Assembly: GCA_016795205.1 (NCBI GenBank)
Contig: JAEUHZ010000028.1
Location: 124,001-188,000 of the forward strand
Direction: 5' to 3'
From: Planctomycetota bacterium
GTDB lineage: Bacteria; Planctomycetota; UBA1135; GCA-002686595
Length of the DNA stretch: 64,000 bases
The notes beneath the pieces are model-generated. The model worked only from the letters and a program-made list of their open reading frames with translations, searched no databases and was not told the DNA's origin. Below are positions 28,312 to 36,283 of the stretch, in pieces (position 1 is the first letter of the stretch; the number at the start of each line of letters is the position of its first letter). The position numbers and the translations under genes are program-made.

Positions 28312-29877
28312 TCAGGCCCGCGTCGTCGCGGACACGGCGTGGCGCGCGAGCTCTAGGCCCAGCGCAGCACGGAAACGCGCGCGTTCCGGCCGCTCCGACG
28401 AGGCCAGATCGATCCACAGGTCGACCGCGCGGCCCAGGCGCGGGAGCTCGTCGGGCTCGATCCGGTCGTCGACGACCAGGACCTCGAGCTGTGCCTCGGA
28501 GTCGGGTAGCGCGTCGGCCGCCTCGGCCAACGCCGCCAGGGCGACCTCGAGCGGACCGTCGTGCTGCGCGTCGTGTCGCAGGCACAGGGCCGGCGCGCCT
28601 CCCACCGCTGCCAGCGCCGCGGGCGCGTCCGCGAGCAGCGCGGCCAGCTCCTCGCGCTCCCAGACCGGCCAAGCCAGCGCTCGCCGGTCAGCCGCGGTGG
28701 AGAGCGGCCAAGGCGCGGCCCGCTCCAAGTCCGCGAACGACACGAGCTCCAGCTCCAGGAGTCCGCGCACGAGCCCCTCGCGCCGCGCGACTTCGAGGAG
28801 CTCCTGCTCGACGCGCGCCAGACGCGACGCGACCGCTCGCGCGATCGAAGCGCGCCGCAGCACGCGCGGGTCCAGCGCCGCCAGCTCGCGCGCCTCGCGC
28901 TCCAAGTCCGCGAGATCCGGCAACCGCTCGACCACGTAGGCGTCGGCCGTGGCCAGCGTCAGGCCGCGCGCGAAGGCCAGCTCGGGGGCGCTGACCGACC
29001 CATGGCGCGTCGCAGCCAGGCGCACGGCAGCGTGCACGCGGGCGCGCTCCGCAGCGGCGCGCTCGAGCACCTGGCAGGCGGGGAGGCTACGCGGGGCCAC
29101 CGCTGCCCGCACCTCGGGCGGGCGCGCCGGGACGACCACGGCCGTGCGCGGCGGCGTGAACCCAGCGCGCTCGCACAGCTCGAGGTACGTGTCGCGGACG
29201 GCGGCGTCCAGGTCGCCTTCAGCCGGCGAGCGCTTCAGGGCTGCGTCGGGGAAGGCACGCGCGATGGGGGCGCCGACCGCGCGCTCCAGCCGTTCGAGCC
29301 CGGACTCCGTGAGAACCTGCTCGAAGTGCAGGAACAGCCACTCGCCGCGCCCGGCGAGTGCGTTCAGGATGCTCTGGTGCTGCTCCAGCCAGATCGAGAG
29401 TGCTCGCTCGCGCGTCATCGCGACGCTGCGCAGGTAGTCGGCCTCGCGGCACTCCTTCTCGATCGAGTGCGCCGTGGCGGCCGGATGGCGGAACACGCAC
29501 ACACGCAACGCGTCACCCACGAAGGGCTCCCAGGCGGGCAGGCTGTAGCAATAGCGCGGATCCTTGTAGGCCCAGGGCGCGCGGCGCACTGCACGCCGGA
29601 TGCGCTCGTCGGAACGTGCCGTCGGGGTGCACACGGCGCCGCGCGGGAGCCGCGCCAGCCAGCGCTGCCACGGACCGAGCTCCTCCGCGGCGGGCGTGCA
29701 GGCCGCCAGCAGATCCTCGTTGATGCCGTTGATCTCGGGCGACTCGAAGAAGCCCTTGGGATTGGCCGCGCGCGCGCCGTACGGCGCGTCGCCCACGAAC
29801 CAGCCCGCGTGCGCCAGCGTGCCGCCGACCATGCTCGTGCCCGAGCGGCCGGACCCCAGGATCAGGACATTCCTCAA
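28312..29877 (-). CDS. Sulfotransferase-family protein with C-terminal extension
   Basis: A 521-residue protein. Residues 5-15 (ILGSGRSGTSM) are the PAPS-binding P-loop, YKDPR near 105 and FRHPAATAHS near 130 the second PAPS motif. In the family this domain moves sulfate onto sugars, lipids or proteins. The C-terminal 270 residues (LEREARELAALDPRVL, then LCLRHDAQHDGPLEVAL and VVDDRIEPDELPRLG) are like the extra region found in bacterial sulfotransferase or glycosyltransferase fusions. The start is TTG 29877, chosen because GGAGGA lies just upstream. That site is inside a predicted hairpin. Confidence 0.78.
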   Translation of the reverse strand: MRNVLILGSGRSGTSMVGGTLAHAGWFVGDAPYGARAANPKGFFESPEINGINEDLLAACTPAAEELGPWQRWLARLPRGAVCTPTARSDERIRRAVRRAPWAYKDPRYCYSLPAWEPFVGDALRVCVFRHPAATAHSIEKECREADYLRSVAMTRERALSIWLEQHQSILNALAGRGEWLFLHFEQVLTESGLERLERAVGAPIARAFPDAALKRSPAEGDLDAAVRDTYLELCERAGFTPPRTAVVVPARPPEVRAAVAPRSLPACQVLERAAAERARVHAAVRLAATRHGSVSAPELAFARGLTLATADAYVVERLPDLADLEREARELAALDPRVLRRASIARAVASRLARVEQELLEVARREGLVRGLLELELVSFADLERAAPWPLSTAADRRALAWPVWEREELAALLADAPAALAAVGGAPALCLRHDAQHDGPLEVALAALAEAADALPDSEAQLEVLVVDDRIEPDELPRLGRAVDLWIDLASSERPERARFRAALGLELARHAVSATTRA

Positions 29878-29878
29878 C

Positions 29879-29938
29879 GCCGTTCCTCCGCTGCCCGCGC
29901 AGAGCGCGGGACGTCTCGGAGGGATCGGCAGGAACGGC
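29879..29938 (-). promoter_or_regulatory. Leader hairpin sequestering the sulfotransferase ribosome binding site
   Basis: Read on the minus strand, three stems nest exactly: GCCGTT with AACGGC (29933-29938 / 29879-29884), CCTCCG with CGGAGG (29917-29922 / 29885-29890), and CCCGCGC with GCGCGGG (29904-29910 / 29894-29900, loop TCT). The CGGAGG of the second stem is the Shine-Dalgarno sequence of the TTG start at 29877. The fold would block ribosome entry. It may be a regulatory leader or a terminator-like remnant of the upstream GNAT gene. Confidence 0.45.
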
Positions 29939-29989
29939 GGCCGGCTTCAGCGCGGCCTGTCGCCCGTCCCGCTCGGAGGACAGCGCGCC

Positions 29990-30409
29990 TCAGGAGGCGG
30001 CCAGATCCTTCTTGACGATCAGGGACGTGTGCTGGAGGTAGCCCTGCTCCTGGTAGAAGCCGAGGGCCTCCGGCCGGCTGTCGAGGAACACCCGCTCCAG
30101 GCCGCGCTTGCGGGCCTCGCCCTCGGCCGCCGCGAGCAGGGCGCGACCGACGCCCCCGTCCCGGCGCTCCGCGGTCACGACCAAGTCGTCGACGTGCAGG
30201 TGGAGGCCTCGCGCGAAGGTCACGAGCGGCCGGAAACCGATCACGCCGACCAACGCGCGGCCGTCGAAGGCGCCCCACAGCTCGTAGCCGGCCTCGCGCT
30301 GGCGCCGCGCGTAGAGCAGGAACTCCTCCTCGTCGAGGTGCGCGCGCAGCTCGCGGACGATCGGGAAGGCAATCTCCAGCTCGTGGTCGAAGATCGGTCG
30401 GACATCCAT
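29990..30409 (-). CDS. GNAT family N-acetyltransferase
   Basis: A 139-residue GNAT. The acetyl-CoA site RRDGGVGRALLAAAEGEARKRG contains the R/Q-x2-G-x-G/A signature, followed by VFLDSRPEALGFYQEQGY, the typical last strands. The substrate is unknown. The ATG overlaps the stop of the MBL hydrolase gene by one base (TGATG), so they form an operon. Confidence 0.88.
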   Translation of the reverse strand: MDVRPIFDHELEIAFPIVRELRAHLDEEEFLLYARRQREAGYELWGAFDGRALVGVIGFRPLVTFARGLHLHVDDLVVTAERRDGGVGRALLAAAEGEARKRGLERVFLDSRPEALGFYQEQGYLQHTSLIVKKDLAAS

Positions 30410-31302
30410 CACGCGTCTCCTGGGGTGACCACTGCGTAGCGTTGCCCCTCGCGCACGACGCGGCCGAACGCATGGTCGACGTCGTGGTAGAAGCAACCGG
30501 TCCAGCCACGATCCGCCGCGCGCGCGAGCCATGCGGAGCGCACGGAGAAGCTACGCGCCACGTCGAGGTCGTAGGCCATGATGTACGGGGGCTGGACGTG
30601 GTGCGCGGTCGGCACGACGTCGCTCCAGAATAGCGCGCCGTCGTCGCGCTCCTCGTCGAAGGTGACCACGGACACGCCGTCCGAGTGGCCCCCGAGCACG
30701 TGGACACACAGGCCAGGGAGAACTTCCTGCACCCCCTCGATCGCGGTCAGGATGCCGGCCTGCTCGATCGGCTCGACGTCCTCGAGCCGGTAGCTCGCGG
30801 CACGCACCGGGTCGGCTCCGAGGGCCACGTCGCGCTCGACCCGTGGCAGGAAGTGACGGGCGCGCGGGAAGCGCGGGACGAGGACCCCGTCCCGCTCGAC
30901 GGCCCAGGCCCCGATGTGGTCCCAGTGCGCATGCGTGCCGATCACGTGGGTGATGGCGTCCTCGGCGACACCGATCGTGGAGAGCGACCCAGCCAGGGTC
31001 GGCGAGCGCACCAGCCCGTAGATGCGCGCCAGCTTGGGAGACCAGCGGTCCCCCACGCCGGGCTCGACCAGGACCTTCTGGTCCCCGCGCTCGGCCAGGA
31101 AGGGCCGGAGCGCCAGCAGGATCGTGTTGTCGTCCGCTGCGGGCGTCCAAGCGTTCCAGAGCACCTTGGGGACGACACCCCACATCGATCCGCCGTCGAG
31201 CCGCAGCCAGCCGTCCGAGAGGGCCGTGATCGTCCACGACCCCGCGCGGACACGGCGCGGGCTCCAGGCAGGCGGGCTGGACGAGGCCGGCGGCAGGACC
31301 AT
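30409..31302 (-). CDS. MBL-fold metallo-hydrolase
   Basis: A 297-residue metallo-beta-lactamase-fold protein. The metal site is T123-H124-A-H126-W-D128-H129, with further ligands in VLGGHSDGVSVV and SDVVPTAHHV. This subgroup (long N-terminal strand ITALSDGWLRLDGG) includes lactonase-like hydrolases. ATG 31302 is preferred over an upstream TTG at 31338, which would only add an unconserved stretch. It is divergent from the PilZ gene (99-bp spacer). Confidence 0.87.
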   Translation of the reverse strand: MVLPPASSSPPAWSPRRVRAGSWTITALSDGWLRLDGGSMWGVVPKVLWNAWTPAADDNTILLALRPFLAERGDQKVLVEPGVGDRWSPKLARIYGLVRSPTLAGSLSTIGVAEDAITHVIGTHAHWDHIGAWAVERDGVLVPRFPRARHFLPRVERDVALGADPVRAASYRLEDVEPIEQAGILTAIEGVQEVLPGLCVHVLGGHSDGVSVVTFDEERDDGALFWSDVVPTAHHVQPPYIMAYDLDVARSFSVRSAWLARAADRGWTGCFYHDVDHAFGRVVREGQRYAVVTPGDA

Positions 31303-31401
31303 CGATCCGAGCAGACCCCCGCGACCGCTCGCCCGCAAGCATCAAGACGCGGGAGCGGCATTCAGGCCCCGGGCGGCGCCTGCCGATCACTGACGACGGC
31401 C

Positions 31402-32214
31402 ATGATCCCGCCCAAGGCCCGCTCCGGCTCGATCCCCCTCCCGAAGGCCGCCATCGTGCGCGAAGGCGCGCCCTTCGCGCTGGCTCAACCGTCGCCCGAC
31501 AACCTGCGCCGGCTCCACCGGGTCTCGCTGGTCCATGGACCCGCGATCCGACTCGAGGTCCGGCGCGCGGACGGCCGCAAGCTCGTGGGCGTCGTCGAGG
31601 ACATCTGCTGGTCGGGCGTCGCCGTGCGCTTCGACCTCGGCTCCGACCCGCGCATCAAGCCCGAGCAGGTCGGGGTGGTCGTCGTGACCGCGCTGCGCCT
31701 CCCGGACGTGGAGCTCAAGGCGCGCGTCGCCAGCGTGGATCCACTGGCGAACGGCGGGACGCGCTACGGCCTGCACTTCATCGACGACGAGGAGCTGCGC
31801 CAGCGGGTCACGCCCGAGTGGCGGCGCTGGTTCAGCCAGCGCCGCAGGCCGCGCTTCACGCCGCGCGCCGACCTTGCTGCCAAGGTCTCCGTGACATGGC
31901 GGGGTGGGTCCACGTATGCGCGCGTCGCCGACGCGTCCATGGAGGGCTTGGGCGTCGAGGTGGAACTCGGGCCCGCGCGCTCGATCGTCCTCGCGCGCAC
32001 GATCGGGCTCTTGCTCTCGTTCCCAGGATCCCAAGGTCCGCTGCGGCTGCACGCCGTGGTTCGCGGCTCGAAGCAGGGCCCCGACGGCGTCCGCCTCGGG
32101 CTCGAGTACCTCCCGGATGACCTGCTCGACCTGGCCCGGCCACGGCTCGAGGCTTGGATCGGGCGCCTGCGCGCGCAGGAGTCCAAGGACGCGACGAGTC
32201 GGCCCGGGTTCTGA
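31402..32214 (+). CDS. Tandem PilZ-domain protein (c-di-GMP effector)
   Basis: A 270-residue protein with two PilZ-like domains. The second (about 145-255) has a full c-di-GMP signature: R151-FTP-R155 followed by D177-A-S-M-E-G. The first (about 38-135) has RRLHR and DICWSG, where the usual Ser is Cys, so it is probably weakened. No output domain is fused, so it should work by protein contact, as YcgR-type or alginate-type adaptors do. It is cytoplasmic and stands alone between divergent and convergent neighbours. Confidence 0.82.
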   Translation: MIPPKARSGSIPLPKAAIVREGAPFALAQPSPDNLRRLHRVSLVHGPAIRLEVRRADGRKLVGVVEDICWSGVAVRFDLGSDPRIKPEQVGVVVVTALRLPDVELKARVASVDPLANGGTRYGLHFIDDEELRQRVTPEWRRWFSQRRRPRFTPRADLAAKVSVTWRGGSTYARVADASMEGLGVEVELGPARSIVLARTIGLLLSFPGSQGPLRLHAVVRGSKQGPDGVRLGLEYLPDDLLDLARPRLEAWIGRLRAQESKDATSRPGF

Positions 32215-32327
32215 CGAGTCGGCAGCCCCTGCCGGGGCGACGCGGCGACGAGCTGCGCACGGGCGCGAGGCCGTCCCGTCAGGTCGGACGATCGCGGCTC
32301 GCAGGCCGCGCGCGACCGCAGCGCCCG

Positions 32328-33542
32328 TCAGGCGCGCGCACCGCCGCGCAGCAGGCTGCGGGCGATGATGATGCGCTGGATCTCGCTGGTGCCTTCGCCG
32401 ATCACGCACAGCTTCGCGTCGCGCCACATGCGCTCGACCGGGTACTCGCGCGAGTAGCCGTAGCCGCCGTGGATCTGGATCGCGTCGTACGTGCAGCGCA
32501 TCGCCGCCTCCGACGCCAAGAGCTTCGCCATCGCCGCCTCGCGGCCGTACGGCTGGTCCGCGTCCTTCAGGCGCGCGGCGTGGTAGACGAGGTGGCGCGC
32601 GGCTTCGATGTCGAGCGCCATGTTCGCCAGCTTGAACTGCACGGCCTGCTGGTCGCTGAGCGGCTTGCCGAACGCTTCGCGCTCCTGCGCGTACTTCAAG
32701 GAGACGTCCAGCGCGCCCTGCGCGATGCCGAGGCTCAAGGCACCGATCGAGATGCGCCCGCCCTCGAGCGTCTTCATGAACGTCTTGAAGCCCTCGCCTT
32801 CGGGCCCGAGCAGGTGATCGCGCGGAATCTTGGCGTCCTGGAACACCAGGCTGGCCCAGTCGCTGCCGCGCATCCCGAGCTTCTCCTCGCCGGGCTCGAC
32901 GCGGAACCCCGGGGTGTCGCGCGGCACGACGAAGGCGCTGATGCCCTTGGGGCCCAGCTCGGGGTGCGTCACCGCCGTGCAGATGAACGTGCCGGCGTGG
33001 TTGGCGTTGGTGATGAAGCACTTCGCGCCGTTCAGGACGTACTGGTCGCCCACCAGGCGCGCCGTGGTCTGCGTGCCGCCCGAATCCGAGCCGGCGTTGG
33101 GCTCGGTCAGGCCGTACGCGCCCATGTACTCGCCGGCGATGAGCTTCGGGACGTAGGCCTTGCGCAGCTTCTCGCTGCCCCACTTGTAGATCGGGAACGT
33201 GCCCAGCGACACGTGCGCGGCCAGCGTGAGGCCCGTCGAGCCGCACACGCGGCTGATCTCCTCGACGGCCAGGCAGTACGCCAGCGTCCCGCCATTGCTG
33301 CCGCCGTACTCCTCGGGGAACGGGATCCCCGGCAGGCCCATGTCGACGATCTTGCGCCACGTCTCGACCGGGAAGCGGTGCTCCTCGTCGATCTCATGGG
33401 CCAGCGGCGCGACCTCGGCCAGCGCGAACTCGCGCACCGTGTCCCGGATCATCTGCTGATCCTGCGTCAGGTCGAACCCGTGCTGGATCGGGGGCAGCGT
33501 GTACGTCGTCGGTGCTTCGGTCTGCATGGGGCGCGGGTTCAT
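32328..33542 (-). CDS. Acyl-CoA dehydrogenase (first of two)
   Basis: A 404-residue FAD enzyme of the short/branched-chain acyl-CoA dehydrogenase type. Signatures are [34 protein letters not shown] and [16 protein letters not shown], whose Glu is the family's catalytic base. It oxidises an acyl-CoA to the 2-enoyl-CoA and passes electrons to ETF. The ATG at 33542 overlaps the stop of the upstream helix-turn-helix gene by four bases; an internal ATG 15 bases later is the alternative. It is the last gene of the mutase operon. The YEGT of close relatives reads GEGT here. Confidence 0.93.
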   Translation of the reverse strand: MNPRPMQTEAPTTYTLPPIQHGFDLTQDQQMIRDTVREFALAEVAPLAHEIDEEHRFPVETWRKIVDMGLPGIPFPEEYGGSNGGTLAYCLAVEEISRVCGSTGLTLAAHVSLGTFPIYKWGSEKLRKAYVPKLIAGEYMGAYGLTEPNAGSDSGGTQTTARLVGDQYVLNGAKCFITNANHAGTFICTAVTHPELGPKGISAFVVPRDTPGFRVEPGEEKLGMRGSDWASLVFQDAKIPRDHLLGPEGEGFKTFMKTLEGGRISIGALSLGIAQGALDVSLKYAQEREAFGKPLSDQQAVQFKLANMALDIEAARHLVYHAARLKDADQPYGREAAMAKLLASEAAMRCTYDAIQIHGGYGYSREYPVERMWRDAKLCVIGEGTSEIQRIIIARSLLRGGARA

Positions 33543-33850
33543 TCCTCGATCTGCCAGCCGGCGGTCCGGCGCGTCCGCGGGCGGTCCGGCGTGCCGTTCT
33601 CCGGCAGCCGCGCGGCACGCGGCGCCGGCAGGAGTTCTTCGTCCCGCGACACCGCCTCGGATTCCCGGTAGAAGCGGCTGCTCTTTCCGCTCCCGACCCA
33701 AGCGATCAGTGCGGCCCGCGAGAACTTCCACTCGCGCCCGATCTTGCGGGCCGGGAGGTCCTCGCTGTGCAGCACCTTGTTGAAGGTCTTCACCGAGACG
33801 CCCAGCAGCTCGGCGGCTTCGTCGATGTTCAAGATCTCGCGTTCGGCCAT
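33539..33850 (-). CDS. Excisionase/MerR-type DNA-binding protein
   Basis: A 103-residue protein. Residues 5-58 are a winged-helix excisionase-like domain ([39 protein letters not shown]), typically a DNA-binding module of about 50 residues. The rest is charged and disordered. ATG 33850 has GAGG 7 bases upstream. It sits between the B12 subunit and the acyl-CoA dehydrogenase and overlaps the latter, so it is likely a local regulator of this operon. Confidence 0.8.
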   Translation of the reverse strand: MAEREILNIDEAAELLGVSVKTFNKVLHSEDLPARKIGREWKFSRAALIAWVGSGKSSRFYRESEAVSRDEELLPAPRAARLPENGTPDRPRTRRTAGWQIEE

Positions 33851-33874
33851 GGTGTCACCTCGCGGAGGTTCGGG

Positions 33875-34297
33875 TCAGCTCGCCGCGTTCCGGGCCCGGC
33901 GCTTGGCCATCTCGGCCTCGATGTACGCGCCGATGTCGTCGGTGCGCGTTCCCGGGCCGAACAGCTTGGCGAAGCCGGCGGACTCCAGCTTCCGCATGTC
34001 GTCGCTCGGGATGATCCCCCCACCGACGAGCAGCACGTGGCCCATTCCGCGCTTCACGAGCTCGTCCCGCACGCGCGGGAAGAGCTCCATGTGCGCGCCG
34101 GAGAGGATCGAGAGGCCGACGACGTCGACGTCCTCCTGCATGGCGGCCTCGGCGATCATCTCGGGCGTCTGGTGCAGGCCAGTGTAGACGACCTCCATGC
34201 CGCGGTCGCGCAGCACGGACGCCACGGTCTTGGCGCCGCGATCGTGTCCGTCGAGGCCGGGCTTGGCGACGAGCACGCGGATCTTGGTTTCGACCAT
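33875..34297 (-). CDS. Acyl-CoA mutase small subunit, cobalamin-binding (McmA2/IcmB type)
   Basis: The 140-residue protein is a stand-alone B12-binding domain. D16-G-H18-D-R-G21 is the DxHxxG motif whose His is the lower axial cobalt ligand; VGLSILSG and LLVGGGI complete the site. It pairs with the catalytic large subunit encoded upstream, as in two-subunit isobutyryl-CoA and archaeal-type methylmalonyl-CoA mutases. ATG 34297 is used; GTG 34306 adds only three residues. A small membrane protein gene separates it from the large-subunit gene. Confidence 0.93.
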   Translation of the reverse strand: MVETKIRVLVAKPGLDGHDRGAKTVASVLRDRGMEVVYTGLHQTPEMIAEAAMQEDVDVVGLSILSGAHMELFPRVRDELVKRGMGHVLLVGGGIIPSDDMRKLESAGFAKLFGPGTRTDDIGAYIEAEMAKRRARNAAS

Positions 34298-34302
34298 GGA
34301 CT

Positions 34303-34494
34303 TCACTGCTTCCGCCTGCGGGGAAAGAACACCTGGAGGACCAACACGGACGCCGCGCCCGCCACCCCACCGATCACCGCCGGGCGGTTCTCGGCCAGGA
34401 ACCCGCTGGCGTCGCGCAGGACGACCTGCAGGCCGAGCGCCACCAAGGCGCCCACCGCTGCACAGACCAGCATGGCGATGAGGAAGCGCTTCAT
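34303..34494 (-). CDS. Small two-helix membrane protein between the mutase subunits
   Basis: A 63-residue protein with two hydrophobic segments ([37 protein letters not shown]) and a basic C-terminus (PRRRKQ). Its ATG overlaps the stop of the mutase large-subunit gene (ATGA), and it ends 5 bp before the B12-subunit gene, so it is translated in the middle of the mutase pair. I recognise no family. Confidence 0.65.
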   Translation of the reverse strand: MKRFLIAMLVCAAVGALVALGLQVVLRDASGFLAENRPAVIGGVAGAASVLVLQVFFPRRRKQ

Positions 34495-36173
34495 AGGATC
34501 TTGGGCTCGTGGTACTCGCCGAAGGCCTGGCGCAACACGTCGGCGATCTCGCCCAGGGTGCAGTCCGCGTGAGCCGCGGCCACGAAGCGCTGGAGCAGGT
34601 TGCAGTCCCCGGACGCGGTGCTCGAGCGCACCGCGCAGGCGTCACGCACGTCGTCGAGCGCGCGCTTGACCCGGCCGGCGTCGCGCTGGCGGCGCAACGC
34701 GGCGAGGCGCGCGTGCTGCTCCCGTTCCACCGCCGGGTCGATGCGGTGGATCTCGATCGGCGGGCCACCGCTCTCGTCTTCCTGGAAACAGTTGACGCCG
34801 ACGATCTGCTTGCGGCCCTGCTCCGTCGCGCGCTGGTAGGCGACGGCCGAGCGGTGGATCTCGCGCTGGATCCAGCCCTGCTCGGTCGCCGGCACCACGC
34901 CGCCCCGGCGGTCGATCTCCTGGAAGTAGCGCTCGGCGTCTTGCTCCAGGCGGTTCGTCTGGGCCTCGACGAAGTAGCTGCCGGCCAGGGGATCGATGAC
35001 GTGCGCGACCTCGGTCTCCTCGGCCAGGATCTGCTGCGTGCGGAGCGCGATCTTGACCGCCTTCTCGGTCGGCAGCGACAGCGTCTCGTCCATCGAGTTC
35101 GTGTGCAGCGACTGCGTGCCGCCCAGCACCGCGGCCAGGGCCTCGTAGGCCGTGCGCACGATGTTGTTCTCGGGCTGCTGTGCGGTCAGCGTCACGCCGG
35201 CCGTCTGCGTGTGGAAGCGCAACATCCACGAGCGCGGGTCCTTGGCCCCGAACTGGTCGCGCATCTTCCGGGCCCAGATGCGGCGCGCGGCGCGGAACTT
35301 GGCGATCTCCTCGAAGAAGTCGATGTGACTGTCGAAGAAGAACGACAGGCGCGGGGCGAAGGCGTCGACGTCCAGACCGGCTGCCACGCCGCGGCGCACG
35401 TACTCCATCCCGTTCGCCAGCGTGAACGCCAGCTCCTGCGCCGCCGTCGAGCCCGCCTCGCGGATGTGGTAGCCGCTGATCGAGATCGTGTTCCACTGCG
35501 GCACCTTCTGCGCGCAGTAGCCCATGACGTCGGTGATCATGCGCAGCGCGGGCTCGGCCGGCACCAGCCAAGCGTGCTGGGCTTGGTACTCCTTGAGGAT
35601 GTCGTTCTGGACCGTGCCGCGCAGCTTCCTCGGGTCCACGCCCTGGCGCTCGCCGCAGGCGATGTAGAACGCCAGCAGGATCGGCGCGGGCCCGTTGATC
35701 GTCATCGAGGTCGAGACCTCGGCCATGGGGATGCCCTCCATGAGGGTCTCCATGTCGCGCAGCGAGGAAATCGCGACGCCCACCTGACCGACCTCGCCCC
35801 GGCTGCGCTCGTGATCCGAGTCGTAGCCCATCAGGGTCGGGAAGTCGAAGGCCGTCGACAGGCCCGTCTGCCCGTGCGCCAAGAGGTACTTGAAGCGCTC
35901 GTTCGTCTGGCGCGCGCTGCCGAAGCCGGCGAACTGCCGCATCGTCCACAGGCGGCCGCGGTACATCGTGGGGTGGACGCCACGCGTGAACGGGAACTGC
36001 CCCGGGTGTCCCAGGTCCTGCTCGGGATCGAGCGCGACGTCGTCCGGCCCGTAGAGCGGCTCGAGCCGGGCGCCCGACACCGTCGTGAACTCGGCGTCAC
36101 GCTTCTCGCCCTGCTCGAACGCCCGACGCCAGCGGGCTTCGGCGTCGGTGCGGATCACGTCCTGGAGGCTCAT
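34491..36173 (-). CDS. B12-dependent acyl-CoA mutase large subunit (methylmalonyl- or isobutyryl-CoA type)
   Basis: A 560-residue TIM-barrel catalytic subunit with [31 protein letters not shown] and [14 protein letters not shown], matching two-subunit acyl-CoA mutases, which use adenosylcobalamin radicals to shift a carbon skeleton. The B12 domain is on a separate subunit. The substrate-site residues are mixed: Tyr71 (PTMYRGR) as in methylmalonyl-CoA mutase, but Gln199 (EYQAQHAW) where methylmalonyl-CoA mutase has an Arg contacting the carboxylate and isobutyryl-CoA mutase has Gln. Substrate is therefore uncertain. It heads a five-gene minus-strand run, with GGAGC 9 bases before the ATG. Confidence 0.9.
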   Translation of the reverse strand: MSLQDVIRTDAEARWRRAFEQGEKRDAEFTTVSGARLEPLYGPDDVALDPEQDLGHPGQFPFTRGVHPTMYRGRLWTMRQFAGFGSARQTNERFKYLLAHGQTGLSTAFDFPTLMGYDSDHERSRGEVGQVGVAISSLRDMETLMEGIPMAEVSTSMTINGPAPILLAFYIACGERQGVDPRKLRGTVQNDILKEYQAQHAWLVPAEPALRMITDVMGYCAQKVPQWNTISISGYHIREAGSTAAQELAFTLANGMEYVRRGVAAGLDVDAFAPRLSFFFDSHIDFFEEIAKFRAARRIWARKMRDQFGAKDPRSWMLRFHTQTAGVTLTAQQPENNIVRTAYEALAAVLGGTQSLHTNSMDETLSLPTEKAVKIALRTQQILAEETEVAHVIDPLAGSYFVEAQTNRLEQDAERYFQEIDRRGGVVPATEQGWIQREIHRSAVAYQRATEQGRKQIVGVNCFQEDESGGPPIEIHRIDPAVEREQHARLAALRRQRDAGRVKRALDDVRDACAVRSSTASGDCNLLQRFVAAAHADCTLGEIADVLRQAFGEYHEPKIL

Positions 36174-36241
36174 GCGGGTGGGGCTCCGGTCGGCGGGGCG
36201 GGCCGGCCGCGCGCGCGGCGACCCCGGTCACTCAACCGCCC

Positions 36242-36270
36242 AGTATACGGCCGGCGAGTTCCTTCCAGCA
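36242..36270 (-). promoter_or_regulatory. Possible sigma-70-type promoter for the mutase operon
   Basis: On the minus strand TATACT (36242-36247) is the only good -10 hexamer in the 110-bp spacer. TGCTGG lies 17 bases upstream and matches a -35 box poorly. The transcript would carry a leader of about 65 bases before the ATG at 36173. Weak evidence. Confidence 0.25.
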
Positions 36271-36283
36271 CGCCTCGCCGCCC

